This document shows positions 24,803 through 34,329 of a DNA stretch of 42,083 nucleotides, one piece after another (position 1 is the stretch's first letter; each line of letters opens with the position of its first letter). The translations under genes and the position numbers were made by a program. The stretch comes from a delta proteobacterium MLS_D. GTDB lineage: Bacteria; Desulfobacterota; Syntrophia; Syntrophales; UBA2210. The stretch lies in NCBI GenBank assembly GCA_002030015.1, contig LQBH01000008.1, positions 1 through 42,083 of the forward strand, read 5' to 3'. The notes beneath the pieces are model-generated. The model was not told the origin of the DNA, made no database searches, and saw only the letters and a program-made list of their open reading frames with translations.

Positions 24803-26059
24803 ATGGGTTATGAACTGTTTGTCGGCACACGCTATCTCCGGGCGAAAAGAAAACAGACCTTCATTTCCGTCAATACCGTGATTTCAACGGCGGGAATCTT
24901 TCTCGGCGTCGCCGCTCTTATTATTGTCCTGGCCGTCATGAACGGTTTCGAGGCGGAACTCCGGAACAAGATCCTGGGAATAAACGCCCACATCCTTCTT
25001 ACCCGAATCGATGGAAACATGGAGAAATACCAGGACGTTATGCGTGATATCGCCGGTATCGACCGTGTCGAGGCGGCAACCCCCTTCCTGTACGGGCAGG
25101 CCATGTTGAAAAAGGGCAACCGGGTCACGGGCGTGGTGCTTCGAGGCATGGATCCCAAGAGCGCGCCCGAAGTCATCAACGTGGGCACGATGGTGGAGGG
25201 CGAGCTTTCTTCCCTGTCCGAGGTCCGCGACCGGGAAGAAGATCTTCCGCCGATTATCGTGGGCAGGGAACTGGCAGGTACCCTGGGAACACGATACGGG
25301 GACACAATAGAAGTTCTGCTTCCGATGGGAGTTTCGACTCCCATGGGAACGATGCCCCGTCTCAAGATCTTCCGTGTTTCCGGTGTTTTCGAATCGGGAT
25401 TCTATGAATATGACTCCACGCTGGCCTTTCTATCCCTGTCGGACATGAGGCAATTCCTCAATACCGGTGACACCGTCACCGGCATCGAAATCAAGATAGA
25501 TTCCATCTATCACGCGAAGGAAGTGGCGGACGTCATCGAGGAGAATCTCGGTCCGTCCTACTGGGCAAGAACCTGGATGGAACTGAACCGGAACCTGTTC
25601 TCGGCGCTCAAGCTGGAACGGACAGTCATGTTCATTATTTTAAGTCTTATTGTTCTGGTGGCGGCCTTCAACATTGTTATTACGCTCATCATGTCGGTTA
25701 TGGAGAAAACAGGCGATATCGCCATACTGAAGTCTATGGGCGCCACGGGTCGCAGCATCATGAAAATATTCATGGTACAGGGACTTATTATAGGTCTCGT
25801 CGGCACCGCCCTCGGCTGTATCGCCGGTATTACGACGGCTCTCAACCTTGAATCCATTGTCGGTTTCATCGAGGATCTGTTCGGCTTTACGGTCTTGCCC
25901 CGCGACGTTTATTATCTGAGTACCCTGCCTTCCGAGGTGAATTATCCTGATGTGGCGCTTATTGTCCTGGTAACCCTGACGGTCTGTTTCGTGGCGTCCA
26001 TTTACCCGGCCTGGACGGCGTCCCGGCTGGATCCGGCGGAAGCACTGCGATACGAATAA
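24803..26059 (+). CDS. lolC: Lipoprotein-releasing ABC transporter permease (LolC/LolE)
   Basis: The 418-residue permease has the MacB/FtsX layout: one N-terminal helix (VISTAGIFLGVAALIIVLAV), a periplasmic domain (~50-260), and three C-terminal helices. Those helices include TVMFIILSLIVLVAAFNIVI, MSVMEKTGDIAILKSMGA (the coupling region) and VALIVLVTLTVCFVASIYPA. It ends WTASRLDPAEALRYE, the family hallmark. With LolD it releases lipoproteins from the inner membrane to LolA. It is one gene here, so it may act as a homodimer (LolF type) instead of a LolC-LolE pair. ATG 24803 is preferred over the GTG at 24788. A weak promoter-like TTGAGC...TATGCG precedes it. Confidence 0.93.
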   Translation: MGYELFVGTRYLRAKRKQTFISVNTVISTAGIFLGVAALIIVLAVMNGFEAELRNKILGINAHILLTRIDGNMEKYQDVMRDIAGIDRVEAATPFLYGQAMLKKGNRVTGVVLRGMDPKSAPEVINVGTMVEGELSSLSEVRDREEDLPPIIVGRELAGTLGTRYGDTIEVLLPMGVSTPMGTMPRLKIFRVSGVFESGFYEYDSTLAFLSLSDMRQFLNTGDTVTGIEIKIDSIYHAKEVADVIEENLGPSYWARTWMELNRNLFSALKLERTVMFIILSLIVLVAAFNIVITLIMSVMEKTGDIAILKSMGATGRSIMKIFMVQGLIIGLVGTALGCIAGITTALNLESIVGFIEDLFGFTVLPRDVYYLSTLPSEVNYPDVALIVLVTLTVCFVASIYPAWTASRLDPAEALRYE

Positions 26060-26071
26060 GAGGTTTGGTTC

Positions 26072-26740
26072 ATGATCACCCTGAAAAACCTGACTAAGAC
26101 CTTCATAAAGGATGGCAATACCGTGGGCGTGCTGAAGGGGATCGATCTCGAGATAGTCTCCGGGAAGACCGTGGCGGTTCTCGGCGTGTCCGGATCGGGG
26201 AAAACAACACTCCTGCAGATCATGGGGCTGCTCGATCATCCGACCGGCGGTTCCGTCTTGTACGACGGCGTCGATGTATTCACGGGTGACGAGCGTACAA
26301 GGGCGGCCTTCCGGAACCGCCGTATCGGATTTGTTTTTCAGTTTCATCATTTGCTTCCGGAATTCACGGCGTTGGAGAACACCATGATGCCGGCACTGAT
26401 CGGCGGCGTACCTCGCCGGGAGGCGCTTGAAATGGCCGAGGCAGTCTTGACTGAGGTTGGACTTGGTGATAGGTTACCCCACAAACCGGGTGAGCTTTCC
26501 GGGGGGGAACAACAGCGGGTCGCCGTGGCGAGAGCCATGATCATGAAACCGGCCGTTCTTCTTGCCGATGAACCCACGGGAAACCTGGATGAGGCGACAG
26601 GGCGGAAAATCGAAAAATTGCTGCTGGAGTTGAACGGAGCGCGGGAGACGACGCTCGTGGTCGTTACCCACAATAATCAGCTGGCCCGGCGTATGTCGAG
26701 GACGTTAGGCCTGAAGGACGGTACGCTGCATGAATTATAA
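26072..26740 (+). CDS. lolD: Lipoprotein-releasing ABC ATPase LolD
   Basis: The 222-residue ATPase has Walker A (GVSGSGKTTLLQ), the Q-loop in GFVFQFHHLLPEFTALENTM, the signature LSGGEQQRVAVARAMIM and Walker B (AVLLADEPTGNLDEATG). It powers the LolC/E permease just upstream (12 nt). Its last codons overlap bamA by 11 nt. The size is normal. Confidence 0.95.
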   Translation: MITLKNLTKTFIKDGNTVGVLKGIDLEIVSGKTVAVLGVSGSGKTTLLQIMGLLDHPTGGSVLYDGVDVFTGDERTRAAFRNRRIGFVFQFHHLLPEFTALENTMMPALIGGVPRREALEMAEAVLTEVGLGDRLPHKPGELSGGEQQRVAVARAMIMKPAVLLADEPTGNLDEATGRKIEKLLLELNGARETTLVVVTHNNQLARRMSRTLGLKDGTLHEL

Positions 26741-29375
26741 CCACCTTACAAAGCTGGTGATGGTCATACTGACGCTGCTTCTCGTTGCTCCTCAGATTTC
26801 CGCGGCCGAAGAGACCAGAAAAATAGCCCTCTTTCCGTTCAGCATTAACAGCGAAACCGATGTGTCGTTTCTCAGGGAACGCATTGCCGGGAGTATCAGG
26901 GCGGAAATTCTGAAACAACCATACATCCAGGTCATTGACCGGGAAGTCCTGCGAGGCCTTGTTGGCGATGACCCCCCGACGGAGCGGTCCGCGGTTGAAG
27001 CGGGCCGACAGGTGGGCGCCGACTACGTAGTCACGGGGAGCCTGACTAAGCTCGGGGAGCTGATCAGCGCCGACGTGCGGGTCGTGGAGCTCGAACGGGG
27101 AGTTGTCCTGCGGGATCTGTTCGCCCAGGGACGGGGCATCGAGAGCGTTGACACCATAGCGGCTGACCTGGTGAATGAAATGCTCGTCAGGCTTTTCGCC
27201 CGCCTTCGAATCGCCGAGGTTCGCTTTGAGGGCAATCAACTTGTGGAGGATGACGCCCTGTATAACGCGATCGAGGGAACCAGGGGAACCCTCTTCTCCC
27301 GGCATGTTCTGTCAGAGGATATAAGGTCTCTCTACCAGATGGGTCATTTCAGCGATGTCAAGGCCGAGGTTGCCGAGTCTCCCGAAGGGCGGATAATAAC
27401 CTTTACCCTTAAAGAACGGCCCCGCATCGCGGAGATCCGCATTGAGGGAAACCGGAAAGTCAATGAACGGGATATCAGGGACATACTCACCATAAAACCG
27501 CGGCAACTGTATGACCCCGACGAAACCAACAACGACGCCGAAAATATCAGGATGCTGTACAAGGAACGGGGATATCTTAATTCCCGCGTGTCGTTCGTTG
27601 CGGAGGGCGAAAAAGAGGGGCGTGACGTCACAGTGGTATTCACTGTGGAAGAGCATCGAAAACCGTCGATCAAGAGCATTTCATTTGAAGGGAACAAGGT
27701 TTATACCGACAAGGAATTAAGAAAAATGATGGAAGTGTCCGAGTGGGGCATATTCCATTTTCTCACCGATGCGGGGCTGTTCAACCGGTCTGAGTTGGAG
27801 AGGGATGTCGAGCGGCTCACCGTTTTTTACCACAACAACGGTTTCATTGACGCACAGATCGGCGAGCCCGAGATTAAGACCGATGAACGGTGGATATATA
27901 TTACCATCCCCGTGCATGAAGGCCGACAGTACCAGGTGGGCAGGATTGACATCACCGGCGACACGCTGGATGTTTCATATGATGAATTGCTTTCGAATCT
28001 CGAGATCACGCAAAAAGACTATTTCGACCGGGAATCGGTCGTCAATGATATCGATTACCTCACCGGTGCCTGCAACAATGAGGGATACGCCTATGCGAAC
28101 GTGATTCCCCACACCGAGATCGACAAGGAAAAGCAGACAATAAGCGTGACCTTCGAACTGCAGAAGGGCAACAAGGTGTACATCGACAAGATCACTGTTT
28201 CCGGGAATACGAGGACCAGAGACAAGGTGATCAGGAGACAGCTCCGGATCGTCGAAGGTGAACTCTATAACAGAGACAAGTTGACAAACAGTTACGAATC
28301 CCTGGAAGGGCTCGAATATTTTGAGGAGGTCAATTTTCAGACTGAGCAGGGAAGCGATGAATCTCTTATGGACGTGGACGTTCACGTCAGCGAAAAGGCC
28401 ACGGGGCTTTTCAGCGTCGGCGCCGGTTACAGCGCCCAGGAGAAAGCCCTTTTCATGGCCCAGATAGCGGAACGGAATCTTTTCGGTCGCGGACAGACTG
28501 TCAGTGTCAGCGCTCACGTGGGATCGTCGACCACTAATTACGAATTAGCCTTTGTCGAGCCCTGGCTATTCGATATACCCCTCTGGAGCAAGGCCGAGGC
28601 CTGGAACATGGAAATTGACCGAGATTTCTACGATGTTAAGACCAAGGGAGTGGCGGGAACGCTCGGCTATCGCCTCTTCGAATACGTGGATGGTTATGTC
28701 CGGTACCGGTACGCCGAAAACGATGTAACAAATATTTCTCCCTTCGCTTCCTGGTATACTCGGCAGCAGGAGGGCAGCACCAGTTCAAGCGGCGTGAGAC
28801 TGACCCTGCTTCGGGATACGAAAAGGCCGTTCATGTTTCCTTCCAGCGGTTCGCGCAACTCGGTGTACCTGGAATACACGGGCGGTATTTTTCAGGGCGA
28901 CACAAGTTTCATCCGCTATGGTGCCGAAACACGCTGGTATTTCCCGCTTCCCCTGGATAATGTTTTCAGCGTTAAGGCTGAGGTAGGCGCCATCAGCGGA
29001 CAGAACGACAAGGAAGTTCCCATTTATGAACGGTTTTACATGGGCGGCATCAATTCGCTGAGGGGGCTCCGTGATGTCGGTCCCCGGCATCCCGTTTCGG
29101 GAGAAGTCATCGGCGGTAAAACCATGATGCTCTACACCGCTGAATGGCTCTTCCCGCTTCTCAAGGACGCGGGAGTCAGGGGCGTTGTTTTCTATGATAC
29201 CGGGAACGCGTGGGAAAGCGGTCTGCACCTGGACGATATGCGTCAAACGGCCGGCGCGGGTATCCGGTGGAACTCACCGATCGGCCCATTCAGGCTCGAA
29301 TGGGGATACGTGCTCGACAGAAAAGACGGCGAGTCCCCCCATCGATGGGAGTTTACCATCGGCATGTCTCTGTAG
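26730..29375 (+). CDS. bamA: BamA outer-membrane assembly protein with extra N-terminal domain
   Basis: The 881-residue protein has a signal peptide (to about residue 26, LLLVAPQISAAEE). An extra domain (~30-155) includes KIALFPFSINSETDVSFLRE and VGADYVVTGSLTKLGELISA, which resembles TolB-N/CsgG/FlgO-type folds. Five POTRA repeats follow, beginning about 160, 232, 313, 402 and 484, each with an I-x-x-x-x-G-N/D core. The 16-strand barrel runs from ~560 to the end, with INSLRGLRDVGP in place of the VRGF loop. It inserts beta-barrels into the outer membrane. Typical BamA is about 800 residues, so the extra domain accounts for the difference. It overlaps lolD by 11 nt, and skp follows after 59 nt. 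Confidence 0.94.
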   Translation: MNYNHLTKLVMVILTLLLVAPQISAAEETRKIALFPFSINSETDVSFLRERIAGSIRAEILKQPYIQVIDREVLRGLVGDDPPTERSAVEAGRQVGADYVVTGSLTKLGELISADVRVVELERGVVLRDLFAQGRGIESVDTIAADLVNEMLVRLFARLRIAEVRFEGNQLVEDDALYNAIEGTRGTLFSRHVLSEDIRSLYQMGHFSDVKAEVAESPEGRIITFTLKERPRIAEIRIEGNRKVNERDIRDILTIKPRQLYDPDETNNDAENIRMLYKERGYLNSRVSFVAEGEKEGRDVTVVFTVEEHRKPSIKSISFEGNKVYTDKELRKMMEVSEWGIFHFLTDAGLFNRSELERDVERLTVFYHNNGFIDAQIGEPEIKTDERWIYITIPVHEGRQYQVGRIDITGDTLDVSYDELLSNLEITQKDYFDRESVVNDIDYLTGACNNEGYAYANVIPHTEIDKEKQTISVTFELQKGNKVYIDKITVSGNTRTRDKVIRRQLRIVEGELYNRDKLTNSYESLEGLEYFEEVNFQTEQGSDESLMDVDVHVSEKATGLFSVGAGYSAQEKALFMAQIAERNLFGRGQTVSVSAHVGSSTTNYELAFVEPWLFDIPLWSKAEAWNMEIDRDFYDVKTKGVAGTLGYRLFEYVDGYVRYRYAENDVTNISPFASWYTRQQEGSTSSSGVRLTLLRDTKRPFMFPSSGSRNSVYLEYTGGIFQGDTSFIRYGAETRWYFPLPLDNVFSVKAEVGAISGQNDKEVPIYERFYMGGINSLRGLRDVGPRHPVSGEVIGGKTMMLYTAEWLFPLLKDAGVRGVVFYDTGNAWESGLHLDDMRQTAGAGIRWNSPIGPFRLEWGYVLDRKDGESPHRWEFTIGMSL

Positions 29376-29434
29376 CGGTCCGCCGCGGGCAACCCGGGTC
29401 GATCAACAAAGAAAAATATGGAGAGGAAAGTTCT

Positions 29435-29959
29435 ATGAGAAAATGTCTTATTGTAGCAAGTATCATTGCGGCATTCATCCTGGTCGGTACTACAGTTCAG
29501 GCCGCGGATAAGATCGGTTTTGTCGATATCAAGAAGATATTGTCGGAATCGGAAGCGGGCAAAGAGGCGACCCGGCAGATCATGCAGCACGTGGAGAAGA
29601 AACAAGGCGAGATCGAGGCGATGGAAGCCGAATTACAGAAGCGGAAGGATGAACTGGAAAAGCAGCGGTCTGTGCTGACCGATGCGGCGTACCGGGAAAA
29701 AGAAATCGATTACCGACAGCGAACGCGGGATTACCAGCGTTTTGTTGAAGACGCGAACGAAGAAGTAAAAATGAGGGAACAACGGATGACGCAGGCTCTC
29801 ATTCCCGATATTCAGAAAGTAATTAATGACATAGGAGACAAGGAAGGCTACACCGCTATTTTCGACGTGGGCACCATGGGTCTTCTTTTCAATTCCGACA
29901 AGTATGAAATTACAGGCAAGGTTATAGAGCAGTACAACAAGATGTCCCGTTCGAAATAG
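29435..29959 (+). CDS. skp: OmpH/Skp-family periplasmic chaperone
   Basis: The 174-residue protein has a signal peptide (CLIVASIIAAFILVGTTVQA) and then DKIGFVDIKKILSESEAGKE, the family start. A long charged coiled coil (MEAELQKRKDELEKQRSVLT) forms the chaperone arms, and the end is TAIFDVGTMGLLFNSDKYEI. It holds unfolded outer-membrane proteins for BamA, whose gene is just upstream. ATG 29435 was chosen because GAGAGGAAAG lies before it and the signal peptide starts there. lpxD follows after 193 nt, in which I see no gene. Confidence 0.92.
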   Translation: MRKCLIVASIIAAFILVGTTVQAADKIGFVDIKKILSESEAGKEATRQIMQHVEKKQGEIEAMEAELQKRKDELEKQRSVLTDAAYREKEIDYRQRTRDYQRFVEDANEEVKMREQRMTQALIPDIQKVINDIGDKEGYTAIFDVGTMGLLFNSDKYEITGKVIEQYNKMSRSK

Positions 29960-30152
29960 TAAAGAATGGCGTCGGCTTTTTGCCACAGTCGACCTGCCTG
30001 CCGCTTTTCGTTCGGACTTTTCTCGAAATTTTTCTGCAATGGCGCCGTTCCGGTGTGCGTTAACCTGTCTACCGGCGGCGCTTCTGTGCTGGATCCGTTC
30101 GTGATCGTTATTCCCGCTGTTACGGCGGAAAAATCGAGTGTCGGAGCCGATC

Positions 30153-31193
30153 ATGGCTATGAAACTTGCTGACATAGCTTCCCTTCTGGGAGGAACGGTC
30201 ATTGGTGACGGCGGTGTTGAAATCAGCGCCGTTGCCGGAATCGACGAGGCCACAGACGGCGACCTGACCTTCGTGGCGAATCCGAGATATCGGGCGAAGA
30301 TCGCCGAGACGGGAGCTTCTGCGATACTGGTGCCGCCGGACATCACTGCCGCCTCGAAACCGCTGGTCGTTGTCGCTGATCCTTACGTCTCGCTGGCGAA
30401 AGTTCTTGCGATTCTCTATCCGGAAGAAAAGCCCGTCCCCGGCGTGAGCGAAAAGGCCTTTATTGCCCGTGATGCGGTAATCGCCGATGACGTAACGATT
30501 TATCCCGGTGTCTTCGTGGGATCAAAGGCGAGGCTGGAAAAAGGCGCGGTTCTTCATCCCGGCGTTTTCGTGGGTCCGGGAGCCATGATCGGTGAGGATT
30601 CCGTCCTCCATGCCAATGTCGTCGTGTACCGCCGTTGCGTCGTCGGCAGGAAGGTCGTTCTTCATGCCGGTGTCGTGATCGGCGGCGACGGATTCGGATT
30701 TGCGAATCCCGGCGGGTCCAACGTGAAGGTACCTCAGGTCGGAATCGTTCAGATAGACGACGATTGCGAGATAGGGGCGAACACCACTATCGACCGGGGC
30801 ACCCTGGGGAAAACCTGGATCAAGCGGGGTGTGAAAATAGACAACCTGGTACAGATCGGCCACAATGTGGTCGTCGGTGAAAACTCGATCATCGTGGCCC
30901 AGGTGGGCGTATCCGGGAGCACGAAAATAGGCGATGCCGTTCTGGTTGGCGGCCAGGCGGGCCTTGTGGGACACATCACGGTCGGAAACGGTGCCATGAT
31001 CGCCGCGAAAACGGGCGTTCACAAGAATGTTCCGCCGGGGGCCGTCGTGTCCGGCGCTCCCCAGATGCCGCACGGCGAATGGTTGCGGGTGCAGAGCACG
31101 CTTCCCCGTCTTCCGGATATGCGGAAAGAGCTGACGCGGCTGGGCGGGCGAATCGAAGGGCTTGAGAAAAAAATACAAAACAACGAGGAGTAA
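30153..31193 (+). CDS. lpxD: UDP-3-O-acylglucosamine N-acyltransferase LpxD
   Basis: The 346-residue enzyme adds the N-linked acyl chain in lipid A synthesis. The N-terminal uridine-binding domain ends near [18 protein letters not shown]. The hexapeptide left-handed helix fills ~100-310 with V-I-x-x-D-x-T repeats, and [20 protein letters not shown] carries the catalytic His. ATG 30153 was preferred to an in-frame GTG at 30138 because GGAG at 30143-30146 fits it best; ATG 30159 is also possible. lpxA follows after 7 nt. No fabZ lies between them, unlike in many genomes. Confidence 0.95.
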   Translation: MAMKLADIASLLGGTVIGDGGVEISAVAGIDEATDGDLTFVANPRYRAKIAETGASAILVPPDITAASKPLVVVADPYVSLAKVLAILYPEEKPVPGVSEKAFIARDAVIADDVTIYPGVFVGSKARLEKGAVLHPGVFVGPGAMIGEDSVLHANVVVYRRCVVGRKVVLHAGVVIGGDGFGFANPGGSNVKVPQVGIVQIDDDCEIGANTTIDRGTLGKTWIKRGVKIDNLVQIGHNVVVGENSIIVAQVGVSGSTKIGDAVLVGGQAGLVGHITVGNGAMIAAKTGVHKNVPPGAVVSGAPQMPHGEWLRVQSTLPRLPDMRKELTRLGGRIEGLEKKIQNNEE

Positions 31194-31200
31194 TACCAGG

Positions 31201-31974
31201 ATGAATATTCACTCAACCGCCGTGGTGTCACGTGATGCGACCGTCGGAAGTGACGTGACTATAGGACCCTACAGCATCGTGGGGCCCGAAGTTTCCATCG
31301 GCGACGGGACCGTCATCGGTCCCCACGTGGTTATCGAAGGTCCCACGGATATAGGGAAGGGAAACCGCGTGTTCCAGTTTGCTTCGATCGGGGCCGAACC
31401 ACAGGATCTCAAGTTCCGCGGGGAACGATGCAAGGTCGTCATCGGCGACAACAACACGATCCGGGAATTCGTGACCATTCACCGTGGAACGGCCGCCGAC
31501 ATCGGCATGACCGCGATTGGCGACGGTAACCTTATCATGGCTTATTGTCACGTTGCTCATAATTGCAGTCTGGGAAGCAATATCGTTATGGCCAACGCCG
31601 CCAACCTGGCGGGGCACATCACCGTTGAAGACCACGTAACCATCGGCGGCATGACGGGCGTACACCAGTTCTGTTCCATCGGCTGTTACGCCATGATCGG
31701 CGGGGCGTCGGCGGTTACCGCGGATGTGCCGCCGTACGTGATTGCCTCGGGAAACCGGGCGAAACTTTACGGCCTCAACCTGATCGGTCTGGAACGAAAG
31801 GGGTTCCCGGCGGATACGGTCAAGGCGCTGAAAGAGTCATATCGGTTGCTCTTCCGCTCGTCGCTTTTGATGAAAGAAGCGGTGGAAAAAATAAAAAACG
31901 AGATGCCATCCATTCCCGAGGTGAACCACCTGGTCGCGTTCATCGAAAAATCGGAACGGGGCGTCTGCCGATGA
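31201..31974 (+). CDS. lpxA: UDP-N-acetylglucosamine acyltransferase LpxA
   Basis: The 257-residue enzyme acylates UDP-GlcNAc (or UDP-GlcNAc3N), the first step of lipid A synthesis. Hexapeptide repeats fill residues ~5-190, with the catalytic His in [20 protein letters not shown]. The helical C-terminus includes [23 protein letters not shown] 31201 follows the lpxD stop by 7 nt; an upstream start at 31162 would lie inside lpxD. The Gfo/Idh gene follows after 34 nt. Confidence 0.95.
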   Translation: MNIHSTAVVSRDATVGSDVTIGPYSIVGPEVSIGDGTVIGPHVVIEGPTDIGKGNRVFQFASIGAEPQDLKFRGERCKVVIGDNNTIREFVTIHRGTAADIGMTAIGDGNLIMAYCHVAHNCSLGSNIVMANAANLAGHITVEDHVTIGGMTGVHQFCSIGCYAMIGGASAVTADVPPYVIASGNRAKLYGLNLIGLERKGFPADTVKALKESYRLLFRSSLLMKEAVEKIKNEMPSIPEVNHLVAFIEKSERGVCR

Positions 31975-32008
31975 CAATCCCGCGGGACGGCGAATCAGGG
32001 AATAGGAC

Positions 32009-32956
32009 ATGAAAGAAATGAAAGTCGGGGTTGTGGGGATCGGTCACCTGGGAACCTACCACCTCGAAAAATATAATAAAATAAAAAATTGTAAAATCGG
32101 CGGCGTGGTCGATATCGACCCGGCACGGGCGGAAAGCGCCGCCATGCGGTTCGGCTGCGAAGCGTTCACGGATCACAGGGATCTTGTCGGTGTCGTTGAT
32201 GCCGTCAGCGTTACGACGCCGACAGTGTCGCACCACGCCGTTGCGCTGGATTTGCTCGACGCCGGCATCGACGTTCTTGTCGAAAAACCCATGACATTGA
32301 CACTCAAAGAGGCTGACGATCTCGTGACCGCCGCGAAGAAGGGCGGGCGTGTGCTCCAGGTCGGGTTCGTGGAGCGGTTCAACCCCGCTGTCGTGGCCCT
32401 GCAGGAAATCATGGGCCCGCCGCTTTTTATCGAGGCCCACCGGCTTCACCCTTTTCACAGCCGGGGAACCGACGTGGACGTGATCCTGGATCTCATGATA
32501 CACGATCTTGACCTGATCCTCGCCTCCGTGAAATCGCCTGTTGAAACCATCGACGCCGTCGGTGTTTCAGTATTGTCCGACAAGGTGGACATCGCCAACG
32601 TGCGGATAGCCTTCGAAAGCGGGTGTGTTGCCAACATCACGGCGAGCAGAATTACAGGCAAGAAAATGCAGAAAATACGGTTTTTCGGTCTTGACGGTTA
32701 TCATTCCCTCGATTACGCCAGGCGGGAACTGGTGTCGCTGGAAAAAGTAGCCGGTCCGAACGGTGAAATGGATATCGGCATGAGGGACGTGACCTTGAAA
32801 CAACACGATCCTCTCGAAGCGGAAATACGACACTTCGTCGATTCGGTCGCCGCGAGAACTGTTCCTCTCGTCTCGGGCGAGGAGGGAATGAAATCCCTGG
32901 ATTTGGCGCTTCGCGTGATACAGTGCATGAAACAAGGAAGAAGCCCCGGCGAGTGA
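32009..32956 (+). CDS. Gfo/Idh/MocA-family oxidoreductase in the lipid A cluster
   Basis: The 315-residue protein has a Rossmann start (VGVVGIGHLGTYHLEKYNKI) and the conserved EKP (DVLVEKPMTLTLKEADDLV). Later segments include VLQVGFVERFNPAVVALQEI and DVILDLMIHDLDLILASVKS, with His-Asp residues suited to catalysis. It is NAD(P)-dependent; substrate unknown. In Acidithiobacillus ferrooxidans, gnnA (oxidoreductase) and gnnB (aminotransferase) lie between lpxA and lpxB and make UDP-GlcNAc3N. This gene has the same place and family, but no gnnB is adjacent. A gap of 131 nt separates it from lpxB. Confidence 0.85.
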   Translation: MKEMKVGVVGIGHLGTYHLEKYNKIKNCKIGGVVDIDPARAESAAMRFGCEAFTDHRDLVGVVDAVSVTTPTVSHHAVALDLLDAGIDVLVEKPMTLTLKEADDLVTAAKKGGRVLQVGFVERFNPAVVALQEIMGPPLFIEAHRLHPFHSRGTDVDVILDLMIHDLDLILASVKSPVETIDAVGVSVLSDKVDIANVRIAFESGCVANITASRITGKKMQKIRFFGLDGYHSLDYARRELVSLEKVAGPNGEMDIGMRDVTLKQHDPLEAEIRHFVDSVAARTVPLVSGEEGMKSLDLALRVIQCMKQGRSPGE

Positions 32957-33087
32957 GTGTCATGATAGAGCATTTCCCCCAGATACCGAAGGTGACACAA
33001 CGACCGGTCGCTTGCTTCACGCCGTGGAATTTTCGGCGGAATACCGGCGGTGTGCCTGTCCTTGTACGGGCGGAAGAGTGAGTTGTA

Positions 33088-34329
33088 ATGGAAACCGACG
33101 CGATTCTGCCGACCGGTTCCGGAAAAAAAATTGTCATCGTGGCCGGTGAAACATCAGGCGATCTTCACGGGTCGATGCTGGTGACCGAGATGGTACGGCT
33201 CGACCCGGGCGCCCGTTTTTTCGGCATCGGCGGCGACCGGATGAAAAAGGCCGGAGTCGAGCTGACCGCGAACGCTTCCGATCTCGCGGTGGTGGGAGTG
33301 ACGGAAGTGATCCCGAAACTGGCGGCTATTCTCGCGAGCCGTCGAGCCCTCAAGGATCGTATTCGCCGGGACCGTCCCGATCTTCTGATCCTGATAGATT
33401 TTCCCGATTTCAACATGCCGCTGGCCAAATTCGCCCACAAACAGGGCATTCCCGTATTCTACTACATCAGTCCCCAGGTCTGGGCATGGCGGAAAAACCG
33501 TATTTATTTCCTTGAAAAATATGTTGATACGATGGCCGTCATTCTTCCATTCGAGGAGGAATTTTACCGTTCCACGAGTCTCCCCGTGCGTTTTGTGGGG
33601 CATCCGCTCCTGGACCGGGTGTTCCAGCGGGAGACCCGGGAAAAAGCAGCGAAACGCCTCGGTCTCGAACCGGGCAGGACAACTGTCGCCCTTCTTCCGG
33701 GAAGCCGCCGGAAGGAAGTGTCGTCACTCCTGCCGGTTATGTTCGACACGGCCCGCATTATTGCCGACCTGGTTCCTGGCGTGCAGTTCGTTCTTCCCCT
33801 GGCAGAGGGAATACCGGCCGAGATCCTCGACGAGGCGGGCCGCGGACGAGCGCCGGAGGTGACCGTTGTCAGGGACAGCTTTTACGAGGCGCTGGGAGTG
33901 GCCGACGGCGCCATCGTGGCGTCGGGAACGTCGACGCTGGAGGCGGCGCTTCTTGAAGTCCCCATGGTTATCATATATAAGGTGTCTGGTCTTTCGTATC
34001 TTCTGGGAAGGATATTCATAAACGTGGATCATATCGGGCTCGTCAACATAATAGCAGGATGCCGGGTGGTTCCGGAATATATACAGGGAGACGTGAAGCC
34101 GGCGGCCATCGCGGGCGAACTGGCCGATATGATCACCAACGGAAACCGGCGATCCAGGGTGTTATCCGACCTCAGGGAACTGAGGACCAGACTGGGAGAG
34201 CCGGGAGCGGCGGCACGGGCGGCCGCAATGGCCTTCGAGTTAATAAACCGTGATCCGGCGACGCGTGCCGGAAACAAATCCGCGGGTCATATTCCGACGT
34301 CGCCGTTTTCCGGGGGAGGCGCATTATGA
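33088..34329 (+). CDS. lpxB: Lipid-A-disaccharide synthase LpxB
   Basis: The 413-residue GT19 enzyme joins UDP-2,3-diacylglucosamine and lipid X. The N-terminus reads KKIVIVAGETSGDLHGSMLV, followed by LLILIDFPDFNMPLAKFAHK and YYISPQVWAWRKNRI. The UDP-binding half has TTVALLPGSRRKEVSSLLPV and ASGTSTLEAALLEVPMVIIY. About 30 residues beyond the usual end (GNKSAGHIPTSPFSGGGAL) are low in conserved features. Its stop overlaps the msbA start (4 nt). A purine-rich stretch precedes ATG 33088. Confidence 0.95.
   Translation: METDAILPTGSGKKIVIVAGETSGDLHGSMLVTEMVRLDPGARFFGIGGDRMKKAGVELTANASDLAVVGVTEVIPKLAAILASRRALKDRIRRDRPDLLILIDFPDFNMPLAKFAHKQGIPVFYYISPQVWAWRKNRIYFLEKYVDTMAVILPFEEEFYRSTSLPVRFVGHPLLDRVFQRETREKAAKRLGLEPGRTTVALLPGSRRKEVSSLLPVMFDTARIIADLVPGVQFVLPLAEGIPAEILDEAGRGRAPEVTVVRDSFYEALGVADGAIVASGTSTLEAALLEVPMVIIYKVSGLSYLLGRIFINVDHIGLVNIIAGCRVVPEYIQGDVKPAAIAGELADMITNGNRRSRVLSDLRELRTRLGEPGAAARAAAMAFELINRDPATRAGNKSAGHIPTSPFSGGGAL

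Noticed and set aside
30153-31974. Apparent internal repeats in lpxD and lpxA
   Set aside because: These are protein hexapeptide repeats of the left-handed helix, not DNA repeats or duplications.
32962-33081. 39-codon ORF (MIEHFPQIPKVTQ...) filling the gap between the Gfo/Idh gene and lpxB
   Set aside because: It fits the gap well, but has only a weak ribosome site, no family and mixed third-position use; conservation in relatives would be needed.
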